From an uncultured Clostridia bacterium (lineage in GTDB: Bacteria; Bacillota; Clostridia; Christensenellales; UBA1242), in the NCBI GenBank assembly GCA_944384535.1, contig CALWTS010000032.1, positions 1-36,848 of the forward strand: a DNA stretch of 36,848 nt, given 5' to 3'. The position numbers and the translations under genes were made by a program. This document shows, piece by piece, positions 17,932 to 26,537 of this stretch. Numbering within the stretch: the first letter of the stretch is position 1; the number at the start of each line of letters is the position of its first letter. The notes beneath the pieces were generated by a model, which saw only the letters and a program-made list of their open reading frames with translations, did no database searches and was not told where the DNA came from.

Positions 17932-17982
17932 TTTTATCTCCACGATAATTTTACTTTTAAGGTTAAATTTTGTCAATTTAAA

Positions 17983-18017
17983 TAAAAAAAAATAAGAAAC
18001 AAAATTTGTTTCTTATT
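17983..18017 (-). terminator. Terminator of the RNase R-like gene
   Basis: AATAAGAAACAAA and TTTGTTTCTTATT are perfect 13-base inverted repeats (about 11-12 pairs once a loop is allowed), followed on the minus strand by a run of nine T. The first arm carries the gene's stop codon. Confidence 0.85.
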
Positions 18018-20850
18018 CATCATCATTTTCATCTTCTATACTATCTATATCAAAATCTAGTTCATCTTCTTTAATTTTATATAGTTTTTGTTTTCTCTCG
18101 CGACTCTTTTGTTTATCCGCTTTTAAAGCTTCCTCTGGTTCGATATAACCACCATTTCTCTTTTCGTAATCTGACTTACTTTTTGCACCCTTAAGACTTC
18201 TCATCGATTCTTTTTCACTACTTTCTTTAACACTAGCTATTTTGTAAGCTCTATTTGCTTGCATCCTTTCTCTCTTGAGAGAGGCTTGTTGTGAGTATTT
18301 ACTAACTTTCGTATGAGAAGAATCTATCAAAGAAGTATCTGAAATTTCTGCCTCTTGCTCTAAATTTGTACTAGCTTCTACTTGTCTTGTAATTCTATTT
18401 GATTGTGTAATTTTAAATGATATAGGTGAACATAATTTAATTATAGGTTTTTTGTTTTCACGGTTAATTATTGCACTTCCATAAGGAGAAATTGCAATAT
18501 TTTTAGTACTAATTCCTTTTGATTGTAAAATTTCCGAAACAGGAATTAAAACTTTAATGCCCTTCTCTTCATTTTCAACAACAACCCTCAAATCATCCAA
18601 AGTCGCAAACTTACTATCATTCATTTTTCTAAATCCACAAACATAGCCTTTCATTACATCTCCTATATGTCCTTCACAATAAATAGCAGAATTTACGGCC
18701 TGAAATTCTCTTTCCGCTTCATCATTTTCATCTTGCATTTGATTTGCCCACATACAGATATCTCTAACAAAAGATTCATCTAACATAGGTTCACCATGCA
18801 TAAAGGCAAGTATATTATAATGAGTAATATAATCTGTTATTCTTCTTATAGGAGAAGTTGTATGAGAATAATGTTTACTTTGCAATCCAAAATGACTAAT
18901 CCTTTCATCAATAGAGTCAGCAGCTGAAGCCATATCCTCGACTTTTTTATTTTGAGAATAATTTACTTCTGCAATATTTTTTCTTTGAGTATTTGTTCTT
19001 TTTTTCCTTGCTCTACTACTAATAAATCCAACTTCTTCTGGGTTCGTAGTTGTATTATATTTTGCTTTGCTCTGCATCCTTACTAAAAAGTTGTTTACAA
19101 CCTTTTCATAATTAGTTCCTTTTACAGAGTCTAATATTTTTTTGATAGATGTTGGTGACAAATCACCATCAAATGGTATACCCATATAACCAAAAAATTC
19201 TTCAGCTTGTTCTACCTTCCCTTCGTTTGGTTCACCATGCACACGATAAACATTTGCAATTCCATTACTTTCCGCAAATTGAGCACTTGCTTCATTAGCA
19301 GTAAGCATAAACGCTTCTATTACTTTGTGATATTTTACATGTGGTGGGGTTGATATTTCAACAATATTATCCATATTCTCGCTAAATTTAATATCATACT
19401 CATCACTAGTATTAAATTCAATTAAATCTCTCTGGTTAAATCCTCTCCATAAGATATCAGCAGCTTGTTCATTCATGACAACTTGTTCGTCTTTACTAAG
19501 TTCTTCACCATTCAAAATTTTAGCTTTTAATAATTTCTCTGTTATTTGAGGTGAATTGTCACAAATTTCTTGCGCCTGTTCATAACTATATTTCTCATGA
19601 CTTTGTATAATCGCATCCATTATTTTGCTGCTGATTGGTAAACCGGTTTTGGAATCAACAGTAGTTTTTACTACAAAAGCTAATCTATCTACATTGGGAT
19701 TTAATGAACAAATATTCGTAGAAAGTTCTGGTGGTAAAATGTTATAAGCTTTATTTGGAGCATAAGTTGTAAAGGCTCCTTTTATATATCTTTGTCCTAT
19801 TTCACTATTTAAATCCACATATTTAGAAACATTTGCCACGGCAGTATAAACAACAAGATTTCCTTGTTCATCATAAGTTGAATATATTGCATCATCCATG
19901 TCTTTACAAGTAGCCGGATCAGTAGTTGTAAAAGGAAGATGTCTTAAATCAACTATGCTTTCTCTACCATTACCCGAAACAACTTTACCATTTTCATCTA
20001 TAAAAGTAAACTTACTCAAATCTACTTCTGTTGGAATGTTTTGTATTTCTTTAAGTACTTTTTCATCACTCCAACTCATGTTTGCACCATGACTTTCAGC
20101 AATAGTATCATATTCAACAATTGGATTACCTGCATCACCCTTTATATCTAAAATAATACCAGCTGGGGATACTTTTTCATCACCTTCGCTAACAATACGC
20201 ATTGTACAAATCTTATCTTGATATTTTGCCCATGTTTTTTTATCATTTAAAATCATTATGTTTTTCTTATACCTAGAGTTAGAATTTGGTATAAATACAA
20301 GATTATCATGATCGATTTTCATCACACGTCCATAAATTACATCATCATCTACAACGCGATTTTCAATGATTGAAGGTTTTTTTATGCTATCATCAGAGGA
20401 TTTTTCTTTTTGTTTGTCAAGAGCAAAATCATCTTCTCTACAAACAACAAATGGAACAATTCTAGAACCAGAGTCATAAATACTGAAACCAACAACAACT
20501 TTTTCATTTGATTTAACACCATAAATATCTTTTAAATCAATACCATATTGATGATTGTCTTTGTCTAGTAAAATATATCCTTTACTTCCTGTTATAATAA
20601 GAGTACCATGCATTAATCCATTAGGGTTCACCATAATATTTTTACCCTTTATTATAACTCTTCCTTGTCTTTGTAATTCCTCAACTGCTAAATCAAATTT
20701 ATTACCAGAATCAACAACTTTTTGCTTAACTAATTTAGTTTTAAAAGTAAATAAATCAACCAACTCTTTAGCAGAGCTTTGTGATAAATGTCTATAAATT
20801 CTTTCTTGGTCTAATTTACTTTTAAACTCCTTTTTCTTCTTTTTATTCAT
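18013..20850 (-). CDS. rnr: RNase R-like 3'-5' exoribonuclease (RNB domain), long form
   Basis: 945 residues, against about 700-820 for typical RNase R. Order: Lys-rich start, winged-helix/cold-shock-like N-terminal region (1-240), and RNB catalytic domain from about 295. DPATCKDMDDAI at 311-322 holds the metal-binding aspartates (D311, D317, D319, D320). The RNB domain closes with YSHTTSPIRRITDYITHYN near 660, and an S1-like segment (about 740-800) follows. The last ~130 residues are a charged Lys/Glu/Ser tail. It degrades structured RNA processively in the cytosol, in mRNA turnover and rRNA quality control. It starts with ATG behind GAGGAGAGG. The N-terminal sequence is rather divergent, so RNase R is favoured over RNase II mainly on length and the basic tail. 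Confidence 0.85.
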   Translation of the reverse strand: MNKKKKKEFKSKLDQERIYRHLSQSSAKELVDLFTFKTKLVKQKVVDSGNKFDLAVEELQRQGRVIIKGKNIMVNPNGLMHGTLIITGSKGYILLDKDNHQYGIDLKDIYGVKSNEKVVVGFSIYDSGSRIVPFVVCREDDFALDKQKEKSSDDSIKKPSIIENRVVDDDVIYGRVMKIDHDNLVFIPNSNSRYKKNIMILNDKKTWAKYQDKICTMRIVSEGDEKVSPAGIILDIKGDAGNPIVEYDTIAESHGANMSWSDEKVLKEIQNIPTEVDLSKFTFIDENGKVVSGNGRESIVDLRHLPFTTTDPATCKDMDDAIYSTYDEQGNLVVYTAVANVSKYVDLNSEIGQRYIKGAFTTYAPNKAYNILPPELSTNICSLNPNVDRLAFVVKTTVDSKTGLPISSKIMDAIIQSHEKYSYEQAQEICDNSPQITEKLLKAKILNGEELSKDEQVVMNEQAADILWRGFNQRDLIEFNTSDEYDIKFSENMDNIVEISTPPHVKYHKVIEAFMLTANEASAQFAESNGIANVYRVHGEPNEGKVEQAEEFFGYMGIPFDGDLSPTSIKKILDSVKGTNYEKVVNNFLVRMQSKAKYNTTTNPEEVGFISSRARKKRTNTQRKNIAEVNYSQNKKVEDMASAADSIDERISHFGLQSKHYSHTTSPIRRITDYITHYNILAFMHGEPMLDESFVRDICMWANQMQDENDEAEREFQAVNSAIYCEGHIGDVMKGYVCGFRKMNDSKFATLDDLRVVVENEEKGIKVLIPVSEILQSKGISTKNIAISPYGSAIINRENKKPIIKLCSPISFKITQSNRITRQVEASTNLEQEAEISDTSLIDSSHTKVSKYSQQASLKRERMQANRAYKIASVKESSEKESMRSLKGAKSKSDYEKRNGGYIEPEEALKADKQKSRERKQKLYKIKEDELDFDIDSIEDENDDE

Positions 20851-20873
20851 TAAATCCTCTCCTCTTTACAGTA

Positions 20874-20902
20874 ATGATAACATACTTAAAATAACAAATC
20901 AA
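20874..20902 (-). promoter_or_regulatory. Promoter of the RNase R-like gene
   Basis: TTGATT (20897-20902) and TATCAT (20874-20879) are 17 bases apart with an extended TGT before the -10. Its TATGTTATCAT core matches the phosphoketolase promoter. Confidence 0.6.
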
Positions 20903-20953
20903 GAATTTAAAAAAATAATATAAAAAATAATATAAAGTAATTTTAAAATAAAA

Positions 20954-20983
20954 TTGAAAAAAGAAAAAATTTTATGCTATAAT
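20954..20983 (+). promoter_or_regulatory. Promoter of the HAD phosphatase gene
   Basis: TTGAAA (20954-20959), 18 bases, TATAAT (20978-20983), preceded by TGC. The transcript should start near 20990, downstream of the first in-frame ATG at 20987, which rules that codon out as start. Confidence 0.75.
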
Positions 20984-21007
20984 TAAATGGCAAAAGGATT
21001 TAACACA

Positions 21008-21556
21008 ATGACAGGATACGACTTTGACAAAACAATATATGATGGCGATTGTTTTATTGATTTTTACAAGTATTGTCTTTATAGAAGGATATATCTTATA
21101 TTTTTTATTCCAATTCAATTAATAATGATTGTATTTGTTTTTTATAATAAAAAATACTTAAAACAAGCATTTGCGACATATTTATTGCTCATTTACAAAA
21201 AAGACATCCTTATAGAAGGTTTTTGGAATAAAAACATGTCTAAATTAAGAAATTGGTATTTTCGACAAAAACGTGAAGATGATATAATTATATCTGCTAG
21301 CCCCTATTTTTTACTTACCCCAATTTGTCAAAGAATAGGTGTAAAAAATTTAATAGCAACAAATATGAACTTTTCCAATGGAGTAATAAAAGGGAAAAAT
21401 TGTTACGGTAAAGAAAAAACAAAAGCATTTTTACAAAAATATCCCAACACAATATTAGAAGCTTTTTACACAGATAGCAAAAGTGATTTTTATATCATGG
21501 CAATTGCAATTCATGGTTATATGGTTACAAAAAACAATTTGATACAAATAAAATAA
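21008..21556 (+). CDS. HAD-IB family phosphatase-like hydrolase
   Basis: The start is ATG 21008, nine bases after AAAGGA, giving 182 residues. HAD motif I is DFDKT (5-9, D5 and D7), motif II the serine in IISASPYF, the conserved lysine is in YGKEKTKAF, and motif IV is YTDSKSDF. The layout is that of SerB-like HAD-IB phosphatases. The cap region (about 24-60) is very hydrophobic (IYLIFFIPIQLIMIVFVFY), suggesting membrane association. The substrate is unknown; relatives act on phosphoserine, phospholipid or sugar phosphates. It ends at a hairpin shared with the next, convergent gene. Confidence 0.8.
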   Translation: MTGYDFDKTIYDGDCFIDFYKYCLYRRIYLIFFIPIQLIMIVFVFYNKKYLKQAFATYLLLIYKKDILIEGFWNKNMSKLRNWYFRQKREDDIIISASPYFLLTPICQRIGVKNLIATNMNFSNGVIKGKNCYGKEKTKAFLQKYPNTILEAFYTDSKSDFYIMAIAIHGYMVTKNNLIQIK

Positions 21557-21578
21557 GGATATCACCTTATTTTTTATT
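21549..21578. terminator. Bidirectional terminator between converging genes
   Basis: AAATAAGG (21551-21558) and CCTTATTT (21565-21572) pair around a six-base loop, with T-rich flanks on both strands. The hairpin overlaps the end of both genes. Confidence 0.7.
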
Positions 21579-22286
21579 TTTTCTTTCCTCTTTAAATTCT
21601 TCCTTACTTTTTTCAACTAACTTTTTTAATTTTTTTTCATCAATTTTTATAAATTTTAAAATTTTATCCTGTCCAAAAATATAAATACCTCTTTTAAGTA
21701 TTAAATACACCTTATCAAAAACTTTTTTCACATACATACTATTTGATAAATCAAACATACGAAAACAATTTTTTGCGCTTTCACTACTTCTTTCCCTTAA
21801 AAGTGATGAAACAGCTAAATTTTTTGACTTAACACCATCATAATTACCACTATTTAATTTTTTTAATTTGTTTTCATACATTTTTGCAAAAATATAAGGA
21901 GTAAAACCAATATTTATTGCATTTTTGTTAATATTTATGTCTTTTAATACATTATTTTCAAAATTCAAAATAAAAATATGACTATTTTCATCATCAATAT
22001 TATATCCAATTTTTTCTTTTAGTCTTGAAAATATTTCTTTTTTTTCATATTTATTCCTTATTAGAATACAACTTTTTATATCATCTTTAATATTTTTACA
22101 TTCATTTTTAAGTTCTTGCAAACAATAGTCAACATCTAGTTCACACATTGTTACTTCGATGCCTATTGTTTTTTCTTTATTATAAAGGTCTGGTAATTTT
22201 AATTTTTGACTATCACCACCCACTAATGTATTTTTATAAATATATTCATTTAATATATTTTTTACTAAAATTTCGTTAAATTTCAC
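21567..22286 (-). CDS. Hypothetical protein, possible degenerate PD-(D/E)XK fold
   Basis: 239 residues, starting with GTG at 22286 behind AGGA; an extended -10 (TGC-TATAAT at 22313-22318) lies upstream. An N-terminal PDLYNKEKTIGIEVT segment (32-46) has the D-x(n)-E-x-T spacing sometimes seen in variant PD-(D/E)XK nucleases; this is weak evidence. The rest is Lys/Asn-rich with no recognisable motif, ending in a strongly basic helix (KKLVEKSKEEFKEERKNKK). The base composition is even more A/T-rich than its neighbours, in line with an accessory gene. I cannot assign a function. Confidence 0.5.
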   Translation of the reverse strand: MKFNEILVKNILNEYIYKNTLVGGDSQKLKLPDLYNKEKTIGIEVTMCELDVDYCLQELKNECKNIKDDIKSCILIRNKYEKKEIFSRLKEKIGYNIDDENSHIFILNFENNVLKDININKNAINIGFTPYIFAKMYENKLKKLNSGNYDGVKSKNLAVSSLLRERSSESAKNCFRMFDLSNSMYVKKVFDKVYLILKRGIYIFGQDKILKFIKIDEKKLKKLVEKSKEEFKEERKNKK

Positions 22287-22360
22287 TTTTTCCTACTTTA
22301 ATATATGTTTTTATTATAGCATAAAAAATAAATTAAATATACTTTTTAGTTTGATTTAAT

Positions 22361-22390
22361 TTGTTTTATAAATCTTCAATATGATATAAT
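22361..22390 (+). promoter_or_regulatory. Promoter of the short COG2509-type flavoprotein gene
   Basis: TTGTTT, 18 bases, then TATAAT (22385-22390) preceded by TGA (extended -10). The predicted transcript start is about 18 nt before the GGGAGG ribosome site at 22406. Confidence 0.6.
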
Positions 22391-22415
22391 GAGTTGTCTA
22401 TAAAGGGAGGAAATA

Positions 22416-23804
22416 ATGAATTTTGATGTTATTGTAGTTGGTGCCGGTCCTGCAGGACTCTTTACAGCTTACGAACTTATTTCAAAAAATAAAAATCTTA
22501 AGGTTTGTTTAGTTGATCAGGGAAAACGTGCAAAAAGCAGATTTTGTCCTATGAAAAATGGCGGAAAATGTGTTAATTGCAAGCCTTGTCAAATTTTATC
22601 TGGTTTCGGTGGTGCCGGAACTTTTAGCGATGGAAAATTAAATTTTATTCCTAAACTTGGAAAAAGTGATCTTTTTAAATATATGTCTCAATCAGAAGCT
22701 TATAAGCTGATTGATGATACGGAAAAAATATTTAATGAATTTGGCATGGATGCTGAAGTCTATCCTAAAGACACTGACCAAAGCCAAAAAATAAAAAAAG
22801 AAGTTACATTAAAGGGAGCAAGACTTCTATTAATTAAACAAAAACATTTAGGATCTGATACTCTACCTACTCATATCGAGAATTTTACAAATTACCTAGA
22901 AAAAAATGGAGTTACTATTATTGAAAACGGAGATGTTATAGATATTGAAGATCAAAAAGAAACAAATGTTGTTTATTACAAATTAAATGATAAAAATGAA
23001 ACTATGACTGCAAAATATGTTGTTGTTGCTCCTGGCAGAACTGGTGCTGGTTGGGTTCAGCAATTACTTGATAAACATAAAATTCCATACAATTCACAAA
23101 GCATTGAAATTGGAGTTCGTGTTGAAGTAAGAAAAGAAGTGCTACAAGATATAACTGATATCATATATGACCCCACAATATTTATTAAAACAAAAACTTA
23201 CGGGGATGAAATTAGGACCTTCTGTACTAATCCTGGTGGTTATGTTACAAAGGAAAATTATTATGGTTACATATGTGTAAATGGACATGCTTTAAAAAAT
23301 GAAAAATCTAATAACTCTAATTTCGCATTTATAAGTAAAGTTTCGCTTACTCAACCTGTTACAAATACAAGACAATATGGAGAATCTATTGCTAGGATTG
23401 CAAACGTTTTAGGAGACAAAAAACCAATTATACAAACACTAAAAGATTTAAGAAATGGAAGACGAAGTGAATGGCATAGAATAAATAAAGGTTTTATTGA
23501 ACCTACATTAAAAGATTGTGTAGCTGGAGACTTGGCACTTGTTTTACCTTATAGAATTTTAACAAATATTTTGGAAGGATTAGAGGAATTAGATAAAATA
23601 ATTCCTGGCGTTAATAACGACGAAACCTTGTTGTATGGACCAGAAATTAAATTTTTCTCTAACGAAATAGAAACAGATAATAATTTTAAAGCTAAAGACA
23701 AAAACATATATTTTATTGGAGATGGAGCTGGTAAGGCAGGGAATATTGTAGTCGCTGCAGCTACAGGTTTGGTTGCAGCTAGAGATATTTTGAAAAATAT
23801 ATAA
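22416..23804 (+). CDS. COG2509-type FAD-dependent dehydrogenase, short form
   Basis: 462 residues, ATG behind GGGAGG. The Rossmann motif opens at residue 4 (VIVVGAGPAGLFTAYEL), so the ~75-residue N-terminal domain of the longer relative at 13262-14836 is absent. It has a cysteine cluster at about 46-61 (CPM-x7-CVNCKPC), then SGFGGAGTFSDGKL, KHLGSDTLP, and a C-terminal FIGDGAGKAGNIVVAAATG that closes the FAD site. The cysteines could bind metal or be redox active. The family is found in many anaerobes and its reaction is unknown. It has its own promoter and terminator. Confidence 0.88.
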   Translation: MNFDVIVVGAGPAGLFTAYELISKNKNLKVCLVDQGKRAKSRFCPMKNGGKCVNCKPCQILSGFGGAGTFSDGKLNFIPKLGKSDLFKYMSQSEAYKLIDDTEKIFNEFGMDAEVYPKDTDQSQKIKKEVTLKGARLLLIKQKHLGSDTLPTHIENFTNYLEKNGVTIIENGDVIDIEDQKETNVVYYKLNDKNETMTAKYVVVAPGRTGAGWVQQLLDKHKIPYNSQSIEIGVRVEVRKEVLQDITDIIYDPTIFIKTKTYGDEIRTFCTNPGGYVTKENYYGYICVNGHALKNEKSNNSNFAFISKVSLTQPVTNTRQYGESIARIANVLGDKKPIIQTLKDLRNGRRSEWHRINKGFIEPTLKDCVAGDLALVLPYRILTNILEGLEELDKIIPGVNNDETLLYGPEIKFFSNEIETDNNFKAKDKNIYFIGDGAGKAGNIVVAAATGLVAARDILKNI

Positions 23805-23833
23805 AAAAAGCACAATTTTTGTGCTTTTTTTTA
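23802..23833. terminator. Bidirectional terminator after the short flavoprotein gene
   Basis: AAAAAAGCACAA and TTGTGCTTTTTT form a 12-bp stem with a three-base loop and T-runs on both strands; it also serves the converging membrane-protein operon. Confidence 0.85.
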
Positions 23834-23835
23834 TT

Positions 23836-24312
23836 TTATTTTTCTGATAAATCATTTTTTTCAATTTCAACATTTTCTTTTTCAGAAATTTTATTTTCTT
23901 CTTCTTTTCTCTCAAAATAATTCTTATACCCTTTTTTATGATTATCTCCTTCATCCCACTTAACACCACCTGTTGCTAATATGGTTATAATAAGTCCAAA
24001 AGCAACTATTATAGATATAATTGGTAATACTAGATTGTAAGGAATAACTAAAGCTGATACTAAACATAATACGGCGCAGATAAATAAAACAACAGAAAAC
24101 CATATTTTTAATTTTTTTATAGTTGACACATTTTTCTGCACAACCCCCTGCGCTAATAACACAATACCAAGTCCACCACAAATAAGAACACCAGCCCAAG
24201 CCAAAGAAAATGCACCAAAAACATCAGGTATTAAAATTGATAAAAGCCAAAAAACTGCAGCTAATAAAATTATAAAAGCCCCTACTAATTTATAAATAAG
24301 ATTTCTTCCCAT
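23836..24312 (-). CDS. Four-helix membrane protein, last gene of the SPFH operon
   Basis: 158 residues with four predicted helices (about 8-28, 36-56, 69-91, 94-115) and a charged Lys/Glu cytosolic tail of some 45 residues. ATG at 24312 behind GGAGG. It follows the zinc-ribbon gene by 22 bases and so belongs to its operon. In Bacillus subtilis the ydjI and ydjG genes share an operon with a third membrane protein, YdjH; this protein takes that place but shows no sequence resemblance I can see. Its role in an envelope-stress complex is inferred only from position. Confidence 0.65.
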   Translation of the reverse strand: MGRNLIYKLVGAFIILLAAVFWLLSILIPDVFGAFSLAWAGVLICGGLGIVLLAQGVVQKNVSTIKKLKIWFSVVLFICAVLCLVSALVIPYNLVLPIISIIVAFGLIITILATGGVKWDEGDNHKKGYKNYFERKEEENKISEKENVEIEKNDLSEK

Positions 24313-24334
24313 ATTAAACCTCCAACCTTTAATT

Positions 24335-25423
24335 TTAACTATTCATTAAGAAAATAAATGCAATAATTAGTCCTATTGTTAATAAAATTCCAAAAACTGT
24401 AAAGAAAACTTTTAAAGCAGAAACTGGAGTTTTACCAACAATCTTTCCTGTATAACCATTGACATAAAAATTATATAATTTCTTTTTATAATTATAATGC
24501 CCAATATAAATTGGTATTAAAATATATTTGTAACTTTCACTTAAAAATAATGTTTTTACATTTAAAAAGATCTTATAATCATAATTATATTTTTTTAGAA
24601 TTTGATTTTCAATTCTATTTTTCATTTCATTTTTACATTCATCCCAACATGAATTTCCGTCTTTATTATAAGAACTAGCAGCATATCCTTTTAAATATGC
24701 TGTTTTATATTGAATAGCTTTTTTTGTTGGAAAGGGTTGCAAATCTTTAATAACATAAGATGGAATCATTGTAGATGCTTGAATAAGTAAATCATCAAAA
24801 TTTACAACTTGTTGTCCTTGAATATAAAAATATTTAGTTTCTGTATACGATTCCCTTCTTCCATTGACAATTCTATACCTAATATGATTTTTAGCTAATT
24901 GTCCATTATAATCGCTTTTTGTAGATGCATCAAATGTAAATATTGGATTATAAACACCATGTATATTGTTAGGTTTTACACTGTTTTTAAAAACTTTAGG
25001 TGCATAAACCTTTCCTTTCGCCCACTTTATCGCTATTTGTGTTGTGGTTTTGGCACCAATTTTAAAAGGAATAACGCCTTGAGGTTTTAATCCTGGTAAT
25101 TCTGATGTTTTAATAATGTTGCTCGTGCCACAAAAAGGACATTTCATGGAAACTTCTTGGTTATCAATGATTTCTTTTGCTCCACAACTTTGACACTGAT
25201 AAACTTCAACTTCTGTCCAAACTTTTCCTTTTTGTAATAGTTCATCTAAATTTCTTTCTTCAATTATAATATCGTTTTTAATTTCAAATAAACTGCCACA
25301 ATATAAACATCTTAATTTTTGTTCTTTGGGGTCAAATACCGATTCACCACCACAGTTTGGACATTTATGAGAATTAACTTTCAAATTATCATCAGAATAA
25401 ATTTTTTCTTCTGTTACATTCAT
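24335..25423 (-). CDS. YdjG-like zinc-ribbon membrane protein (TFIIB-type zinc finger)
   Basis: The start is ATG 25423, which overlaps the TGA of the upstream gene (ATGA) and has AAGGAAG before it, giving 362 residues. Two zinc ribbons lie at the N-terminus: CPNCGG...CLYCGS (about 20-47) and CQSCGA...CPFCGT (about 76-100). The middle is a soluble domain of about 210 residues with conserved-looking IPFKIGAKTT and YNPIFTFDAST. One membrane helix (about 338-358) ends the protein. This is the layout of B. subtilis YdjG, which works with the SPFH protein YdjI and PspA at the membrane. That parallel is from known biology; function here is inferred. Confidence 0.75.
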   Translation of the reverse strand: MNVTEEKIYSDDNLKVNSHKCPNCGGESVFDPKEQKLRCLYCGSLFEIKNDIIIEERNLDELLQKGKVWTEVEVYQCQSCGAKEIIDNQEVSMKCPFCGTSNIIKTSELPGLKPQGVIPFKIGAKTTTQIAIKWAKGKVYAPKVFKNSVKPNNIHGVYNPIFTFDASTKSDYNGQLAKNHIRYRIVNGRRESYTETKYFYIQGQQVVNFDDLLIQASTMIPSYVIKDLQPFPTKKAIQYKTAYLKGYAASSYNKDGNSCWDECKNEMKNRIENQILKKYNYDYKIFLNVKTLFLSESYKYILIPIYIGHYNYKKKLYNFYVNGYTGKIVGKTPVSALKVFFTVFGILLTIGLIIAFIFLMNS

Positions 25424-26445
25424 TTTAACTTCCTTCCACATTCTGGACAAAACTTAGCATTTGATTTAACAGAAGTTCCACATTCTGGACAAACTAATTT
25501 TAAAGCCGTTCCACATTCTGGACAAAATTTAGGATTTCCGCTAATTATAGCACTGCAATTAGAGCATTGTTTTGAATTTTGTTTTGGTTGATTATTCGCC
25601 ATTTGTTGCATGTTGTTTGCAAGGATGTTTCCTAATCCCATTCCCATTCCAATTCCCATTCCAGCTCCCATAGTACCACCTGCGGTTCCTTGGTTTTTTG
25701 CAGCTTCTTTCATCGCTTCTAATGTTTCAACTTGAGTATAGACATCAATATTTCCACGCAAAATACCAAGACTTGTATTTTTATCGAGAGCTTTTTCTAA
25801 TTCTTCTGGTAATGAGAAGTTCTCAAAAACAAAATCAGTAAGTTGAAGACCAATACGCTTAAAATCATCTGAAACTTTACTTTCAACAATTTTAGATAAT
25901 TCTTGCAGATTTCCAGCCATATCTAAAATAGGAATCTTACTCTCGCCTATAGCATCTGAAATTCCAGTTACAACCATACTACGTAAGTAATCTGTAATTT
26001 GTTTAGTTTCAAAACTAGTATTTGTTCCACTCAAATTCTGCATAAATACATAAGCATCATCAACTTTAAAAGAATAATTTCCAAATCCTCTAACACGAAC
26101 AGCACCATAATCCTTATCTCTTACTAAAATAGGATTAACTGTTCCCCATTTTTGATTTGTAAATTGTTTAGTGTTGACAAAATAAATATCGGATTTAAAA
26201 GGTGTTTCAAAACCATATTTCCATGATAAAAGTTTTGTTAAAATGGGTAAATTTTGTGTATCTAGTTTATAAAACCCTGGTAAAAATACATCAGCCAATC
26301 TTCCTTTATCAACAAAAATTGCAACCTGACTTTCTCTAACGGTAAGAGCAGATCCCTTATTAACATGATCCTTAGAAATAGGATATTTCCAAATAATTAA
26401 ATTACTACTTGTGTCTATCCATTCAATATTCTTTAAAATTCCCAT
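25420..26445 (-). CDS. YdjI-like SPFH-domain protein with C-terminal zinc ribbons
   Basis: 341 residues, ATG behind GAGGAG. The first ~235 residues form an SPFH/band-7 domain of the COG4260 type (ALTVRESQVAIFVDKGRLAD, then GNYSFKVDDAYVF). A Gly/Met-rich linker follows (about 254-276), and then tandem zinc ribbons of CxxC pairs (CSNCS...CPECG, CPECG...CPECG, about 293-338). B. subtilis YdjI has the same architecture and recruits PspA to stressed membranes with YdjG and YdjH. No PspA gene is in the window. It heads a three-gene operon with its own promoter and is translationally coupled to the zinc-ribbon gene behind it. Confidence 0.88.
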   Translation of the reverse strand: MGILKNIEWIDTSSNLIIWKYPISKDHVNKGSALTVRESQVAIFVDKGRLADVFLPGFYKLDTQNLPILTKLLSWKYGFETPFKSDIYFVNTKQFTNQKWGTVNPILVRDKDYGAVRVRGFGNYSFKVDDAYVFMQNLSGTNTSFETKQITDYLRSMVVTGISDAIGESKIPILDMAGNLQELSKIVESKVSDDFKRIGLQLTDFVFENFSLPEELEKALDKNTSLGILRGNIDVYTQVETLEAMKEAAKNQGTAGGTMGAGMGIGMGMGLGNILANNMQQMANNQPKQNSKQCSNCSAIISGNPKFCPECGTALKLVCPECGTSVKSNAKFCPECGRKLK

Positions 26446-26463
26446 AATTACTCCTCTATGACA

Positions 26464-26492
26464 ATATTAACACATTAATAGTTTAAAATCAA
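26464..26492 (-). promoter_or_regulatory. Promoter of the SPFH operon
   Basis: TTGATT (26487-26492), 17 bases, TAATAT (26464-26469) with TGT before the -10. The ribosome site of the SPFH gene lies within about 15 bases downstream, so the leader is very short. Confidence 0.5.
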
Positions 26493-26537
26493 ATATTTTA
26501 AAAAGTAAAAATACAACATTTTTATATTGAAATAAAG

